Part shown: piece after piece, positions 8,701 through 13,054 of the stretch
How the letters are laid out: the number at the start of each line of letters is the position of its first letter
Position numbering within the stretch: the first letter of the stretch is position 1
Assembly (NCBI GenBank): GCA_910592205.1
Contig: CAJVPJ010001033.1
Span: forward strand, 1 to 13,054
Source of the DNA: Paraglomus occultum
Lineage: Eukaryota; Glomeromycota; Glomeromycetes; Paraglomerales; Paraglomeraceae
Reading direction: 5' to 3'
DNA length: 13,054 nucleotides
Position numbers and translations under genes: made by a program
The notes under the pieces: model-generated
What the model was told of the DNA's origin: nothing
The model's database searches: none
The model's input: the letters and a program-made list of their open reading frames with translations, nothing else

Positions 8701-10567
8701 CAAAAAGGGAATATTGGTCTGCAAACCACGTATTCTAAACTCTACCAAAGCTCTCACTATCTTCCTAGTTGTTATTTCGTATTGCATGCCCCAGCAAGTC
8801 ACTTTCACGAGAAGCGAGTCGTAGTGCGGAGTAATCACTGCACCGGCATATCCTGCTCCGCCATCCAATCTGACACCATTACCACCGGCGGATCGATAAA
8901 CTTCTATTTTTCCAGTTGCAGGTTTGAAATTGTCGGCGGGGTTTTCCGTTGTCACTCGGCATTGAATGGCGTAACCTCGTGTTTGGATGCGGTCTTGGAC
9001 TAGATTAAGCGTAGTCAAAAGAGCGCCCGCTGCTATCTGAATTTGAGCGGAAACTATGTCGATACCAGTTATTTCCTCTAAAAAAGAAGATGTGTTTGTT
9101 GATGAGTAAGTAAGCAAGTGCATATAAAATGTCTGGATATATGCAAAAAGCAAGTGCATATAAAATGTCTGAATATGTACAACTCGCTAGCTTACCCGTA
9201 ATAGTGTGCTCGACCTGAATACGAGGATTGACTTCGATGAAATAATACCTATTCTGTTGATCTACCAAGAATTCGGCTGTCCCTGCATTTCGATACTTGA
9301 TCGCAGTCGCAAGTTTTATGGCATCGGCCAGAATCTGGTCCCTGACTTCGGTCTAACAAACATAATAAGAATAATCAGTATCTCATTCCCCCACCTAGTT
9401 CATCAAAACTAGCAAAAGAAAATTCTATACTCACTGGCAGATTCATAGCGGGTGCAACTTCAACAACCTTTTGATGCCTTCTCTGCACGGAACAATCTCT
9501 CTCAAATAAATGAACCACGTTTCCCTCCTTATCAGCCAAAAGTTGCACTTCGATATGTCGTGGTTTATCGAGAAACCGTTCCAAGAAAACTGTTCCATCC
9601 CCAAATGCTGACTTTGCTTCCGATTGAGCGAGTTTAAACGCATCGGCAAGATCATCGATTGACCTAACGACTCGCATACCACGTCCTCCACCACCCATTG
9701 CCGCTTTAATAATGATTGGAAAACCATGTTCGTTTACAAATTCTTTTGCTTCGTCAATACTTGAAATGGGTCCTGGTGTTCCTGGTACAACCGGTACTCC
9801 ACATTCAATCGCTGGTCAAAAAAAAGAATTGTGCATTAGCGTGCGCACGAAACGATTGTTGATCTGTGATGAGAATAGATTGCCAAGAATAGCACGTGCT
9901 GGACAAGAGCGACAAAAGGGGGGAATTTTCATCACTGCGTATGCGTTGTTGTCTACACTTTTCATTACCTATTTTCCTAGCTTTAGTTTTATCACCCATT
10001 TTTTCAATCACATCTGGTGATGGCCCTATAAAAGTGATGCCAGCTTCTTCCACCTTTCTCGCGAATTCAGCATTCTCGCTCAAAAATCCATACCCAGGAT
10101 GGATCATTGAAATACCGCGTAATTTTGCTATTCTTATGATTTCATCTTGAGCCAAATAAGCACCAACAGGAGTAAACTGTCCCGGTTCTCCGATTTGATA
10201 TGCCTCATCAGCCTTGTATCGATGCATCGAAAGTCGATCCTCATGTGAAAATATTGCGACTGTTCGCATGGACAATTCATGGGCGGTTCTAAAGACGCGA
10301 ATAGCTATTTCCTAGTAACAAAAAAAAAGTTGGGGGGGAGGTTTGTATTGAGTGAAGAAAACAAAAAAAAATCGACTTGAATGATCCATGGGGGAAAAAA
10401 AAAAGACAACCAAGCGAGTTAATCGCAATGATGATTCTAACATTCTAATCAACTAATTAATCCAATTAAATCAAATAAAGACTCACTCCTCTGTTCGCAA
10501 CCATCAATTTGGGCATATGGCCCATAACCTGACTGGCTTCTCTAAGGGTATCGATGGAAAGGTTCAT
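5733..10567 (-). CDS. Pyruvate carboxylase, cytosolic fungal type
   Basis: This biotin enzyme makes oxaloacetate from pyruvate, bicarbonate and ATP, refilling the TCA cycle and feeding gluconeogenesis. The 13 exons in reading order are 10567-10487, 10311-9969, 9811-9435, 9352-9196, 9077-8533, 8434-8203, 8125-8001, 7909-7393, 7306-6921, 6847-6740, 6631-6244, 6077-5982 and 5896-5733; all 12 introns are GT-AG and in phase. The product is 1172 residues, close to yeast Pyc1. The biotin carboxylase domain (about 20-470) has the GGGGRGMR loop at 181-188 and [13 protein letters not shown]. The carboxyltransferase domain has [10 protein letters not shown] at 560-569, Lys734 in IKDMAG (carbamylated in relatives) and metal ligands His764 and His766 in HVHTHD. 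The biotinyl domain has AMKME with Lys1136. The N-terminus [13 protein letters not shown] runs straight into the KLMVANRG motif with no mitochondrial leader. No key residue is missing. Confidence 0.97.
9112..9183. repeat. 36-bp tandem duplication inside pyruvate carboxylase intron 4
   Basis: Two adjacent 36-base units (9112-9147 and 9148-9183) share an identical 24-base core beginning AAGCAAGTGCATATAAAATG and diverge slightly at their far ends. The unit lies wholly in the intron at 9195-9078, away from both splice sites. Confidence 0.85.
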
Positions 10568-10670
10568 TGCTGTCCTGTCAAACTTTTTTTTTTTTGCCAA
10601 GTCAGAAATGTAACCCTGTATCGCGGCGGCTTTATATTGGTACACAGTAAGATGTAATCTCTAGGTATTG

Positions 10671-10679
10671 CCTTATATA
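10671..10679 (-). promoter_or_regulatory. Candidate TATA box of pyruvate carboxylase
   Basis: The minus strand reads TATATAAGG about 105 bases upstream of the ATG at 10567. With the usual spacing this predicts a 5' UTR of roughly 60-80 bases that includes the A-run next to the start codon. Confidence 0.42.
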
Positions 10680-11374
10680 TACAGACAAAATCTAGAGTTT
10701 CACTATATCGACAATCTTCATCTTGTATCATCTCCATTTCGATCCGACAGCTCGGTGCAGAGTTAAATCGATCGGTCGAGATGGGTACACGGTAATCTCC
10801 GTCAGATGTCAGTGGATGTCTGGTATGCAATTATCGTAAATACAAGAATAAATAATCACGCGCCATGTAACAATAACAGTCAGCTGACGATAACAAACAT
10901 CTCTCTCACGTTGTAGTAGATTTGACAACGTATCATTGACAAGAAGGAAGTGTTGTCAAAGGTAAAGTTCAAGTAATGCAATACATGTTGGGCAACATTA
11001 CACAGTGCTTGGGATACAACCCATTTCACAAGGGGGGGAGAATGACCTCCTTGCTGTTGCAGCAAGCATATTTAACGTCGATGTTGAAAATATTAAGTAT
11101 TATCGTTATTGCCATTACTAATCCTACCTTGTGCGACATAATAACATAGCAAAACACATGATTTGTTCAATGTCTTCTATTCATGATCAGCAATTCACAA
11201 TATTAATTCGCATATTAATATTATATAATACTGGGAAATAGCACACTCCCTGTACACCTGCATGCTCATGAATCCTGTATGATTACAACCTCGAATTCTA
11301 GGAGTCCATTTTGCAATGTAACTCAACCCAAAATCATTACAGAGAATGCATATCGATCATCCAATTGAATGCTG

Positions 11375-11380
11375 TTTATT
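11375..11380 (-). terminator. Candidate polyadenylation signal for DcpS
   Basis: The minus strand reads AATAAA about 207 bases after the DcpS stop at 11587-11589. I found no closer canonical signal. Confidence 0.35.
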
Positions 11381-11586
11381 TCCCATTTACGTTCCCTATC
11401 CTTAATAACTTGTGACTGTGCAATCTGCGACCCGTACAGTCAATTAGACTGGCATAAGAAGCCTTATGATAGGATATACTCTGTTGACTCAAAAACAAGT
11501 CCCCGCTCGCCACATGAATATAATCGGCAAGCGAAAATCACAAATGTAACCAGATTAGTATTAGTGAATCCCATCGAGTGCTTTGA

Positions 11587-12774
11587 TCAAGGCGAAACCC
11601 TAGCCCCAGCTTCGCTGAGACGACCAAAAAGTGCATCGTTCTCACCGAGAAAGTAAGTAAGAGTGGCTTTTTGATAGTAATTTGGATCAAAGGTTTCAAT
11701 GTTGCCAATAATGTCGTCCAACAAATGGGCTCTGCCAACAACAATCCCCCCTGGGATAGTGTCATGCCTCAGGTGAACAACATGTACGTGAAAATGATAG
11801 TAGGTTGGTTGATAATGAACAAATAACCTGACTTCATCAGCACCAACTGCTGGGTATTTTTGAGGAATAAGTTCAAGTACTTTGCGTCTGATTTCCTTGA
11901 GCAGTGGAAGATGTGAAGCGTTCAGATCGCGTAAGGATTTGATGTCTCTCCTGTGCACAATCACGGTAAGGTACAGTGCATCCATGGTAATGCCATCCCA
12001 TTTCCTATTGATAAAAAGCGGTTCAAGTAACCAACATAATACAGGCATTGTTTGGCAATCAACACGATTTATTCTCGCTTACATATCAGGAGTAAGAATA
12101 AATCCTTTTTCTTCACCCTCAACTTCGAGAATAATAGTGTCAGCCTCTGCTTTCTTCTCCAGTATGTTGTATACCCATTGTATTTTAGATAGAGGGAGTG
12201 CATCGATATACGGCTTCACGACGCTTTGATAAATCTCTGGGGTTTCGTTGAACAGACGTCGAGCCTGAAGGCTATACTTGGCGATATGCTAACAATAGAC
12301 AGACTGTCAACGTAAATTCAAAAACATGACAATTTTGAAAACCTGAATTTGGGGGGAAAGGGTGTATCTTACAGCATCGGTCGCAGGCCAAATCAGTGTC
12401 GCTTTAAAAGCGGGATATCTTTCAATGTCATACGTTTGGCCAGTGTAGCGATAATAAATGTCATTAAACTCGATTGGTTTCCATGTATGAAATCTGGTGG
12501 ATATGTCAAGGATTTCACCTTCATCGAATGGTGTTCTCTGAAACAAGAGAATGGCATTCTGAGGTTCATCGGTAGGAGATTTGGCCAATCTCCCAAGGAC
12601 ATTGATACTCTTGTCACGAGCGTCTGTGCAAGAGATGTTTATGTTATAGATACGTTGAAAGGTGCCAACATATATTAGATATCAGGTTGCGTGATTATTA
12701 CCTTGAGCTAATGTCTTGACATAAACAAACTCGGCGAGTTCTTTGTCGGTAGGTGCACGCAGCTCAGCAGCCAT
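11587..12774 (-). CDS. Scavenger mRNA-decapping enzyme DcpS (HIT family)
   Basis: DcpS hydrolyses the m7GpppN cap left after 3'-to-5' mRNA decay, releasing m7GMP. Exons in reading order are 12774-12702, 12623-12373, 12288-12083 and 12004-11587; the three GT-AG introns are in phase and the product is 315 residues (human DCPS is 337). The start MAAELRAPTDKELAEF is the first ATG, directly upstream of the conserved region. The N-terminal swapped domain contains HTWKPIEFNDIYYRYTGQTY-like sequence. The C-terminal HIT domain carries PDMKWDG (Trp179, matching the cap-stacking Trp of human DCPS), VHRRDIKSLRDL and HYQPTYYHFHVHV. The triad is His247, His249 and His251, with His249 the expected nucleophile. 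All key residues are present, so the enzyme should be active. Nothing odd was seen in the gene. Confidence 0.95.
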
Positions 12775-13004
12775 CAGTCAAACTTATAATGGTGTGACAG
12801 AGCGTGCATGTCGATTGTAATTGTGCTCTTCCCAAATTTAACAACGACTCGAACATGCTGAATCATTTTCTACAGATTTACCTAATTGGCCGCCTAGCGT
12901 CTCATAATGTTTAGTTGAAATGTATCGCCATTGTGCAGTGTTAGTTGAATTACAATCGTGTTGTGGATAAGTAATTATAGTAGAAACATAAATCTCTCCC
13001 AAAA
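12775..13004. promoter_or_regulatory. Upstream region of DcpS, possibly a divergent promoter
   Basis: About 230 bases separate the DcpS ATG from a well-placed plus-strand ATG at 13005. If that gene is real, the two share this short spacer as a bidirectional promoter. No clear TATA box was seen on either strand. Confidence 0.35.
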
Positions 13005-13054
13005 ATGGCATCATACAACTCACACTCACCCTCCACTCTTATTCACATCATTAT
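13005..13054 (+). CDS. Possible 5' end of a divergent gene, cut by the window edge
   Basis: An ATG in good context (CAAAAATGGCA) opens a frame, MASYNSHSPSTL and on, that stays open for the remaining 16 codons. The product is not recognisable. The only support is the start context and the divergent position relative to DcpS. A chance ATG is a real alternative. Confidence 0.28.
   Translation, partial: MASYNSHSPSTLIHII

Larger units (their letters stand above)
10568..11586. other. Intergenic region: DcpS 3' UTR and pyruvate carboxylase promoter
   Basis: No gene was recognised in about 1 kb. Features seen are a 12-base T-run on the plus strand at 10584-10595 (an A-run just upstream of the carboxylase ATG in the mRNA), a TATA-like site, a perfect 10-bp palindrome GTCAGCTGAC at 10879-10888, a 7-base G-run near 11031 and a polyadenylation signal. 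A 95-codon plus-strand open frame at 11369-11656 overlaps the DcpS end and lacks coding character. Confidence 0.55.

Noticed and set aside
12838-13029. 63-codon minus-strand open frame upstream of DcpS
   Set aside because: No family motif was recognised and no splice path leads into DcpS, which has its own well-placed ATG.
1-13054. CRISPR arrays, insertion sequences, bacterial operons or a metabolic gene cluster
   Set aside because: There are no regularly spaced repeats or transposase-like frames. The genes are spliced eukaryotic housekeeping genes of unrelated function.

Overview
This is nuclear DNA from an intron-rich eukaryote, most likely a filamentous fungus and probably an early-diverging one (Mucoromycota or a related lineage). 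The evidence is many short GT-AG introns of about 65-210 bases, AT-rich spacers about 0.2-1 kb long, and a pyruvate carboxylase without a mitochondrial leader, as in fungi. It also carries a dynactin p27 subunit, which budding yeasts lack. The lineage is inferred from general features, not from a search.

Four complete genes lie head to tail on the minus strand. Read in their direction of transcription (right to left) they are: scavenger mRNA-decapping enzyme DcpS (12774-11587, 4 exons); pyruvate carboxylase (10567-5733, 13 exons, 1172 residues); COP9 signalosome subunit 5 (5223-3218, 9 exons, 370 residues); and dynactin subunit 6/p27 (2287-749, about 9 exons, about 252 residues). I traced the exons by hand. 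Every junction is GT-AG and in phase, except the first junction of the dynactin gene. A probable last exon of an unidentified plus-strand gene sits at the left edge (65-183). A possible start of a divergent plus-strand gene sits at the right edge (13005 onward).

The four products belong to unrelated housekeeping systems: mRNA decay, oxaloacetate supply, cullin deneddylation and dynein cargo binding. They look like ordinary close-packed neighbours, not a pathway cluster.

The unusual part is the dynactin gene. Its beta-helix core is complete and of normal length, but a last exon adds a 77-residue tail rich in Arg-Asp, Lys-Asp, Ser and His, resembling splicing-factor RD/RS domains. The intron before that exon is a multiple of three, and its final TAG would act as the stop codon if the intron were retained. 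The same gene needs a 6-base microexon to keep the beta-helix register. Other points are a Ser/Gly-rich insert and an intronic false stop in CSN5, and a 36-bp tandem duplication inside a pyruvate carboxylase intron.
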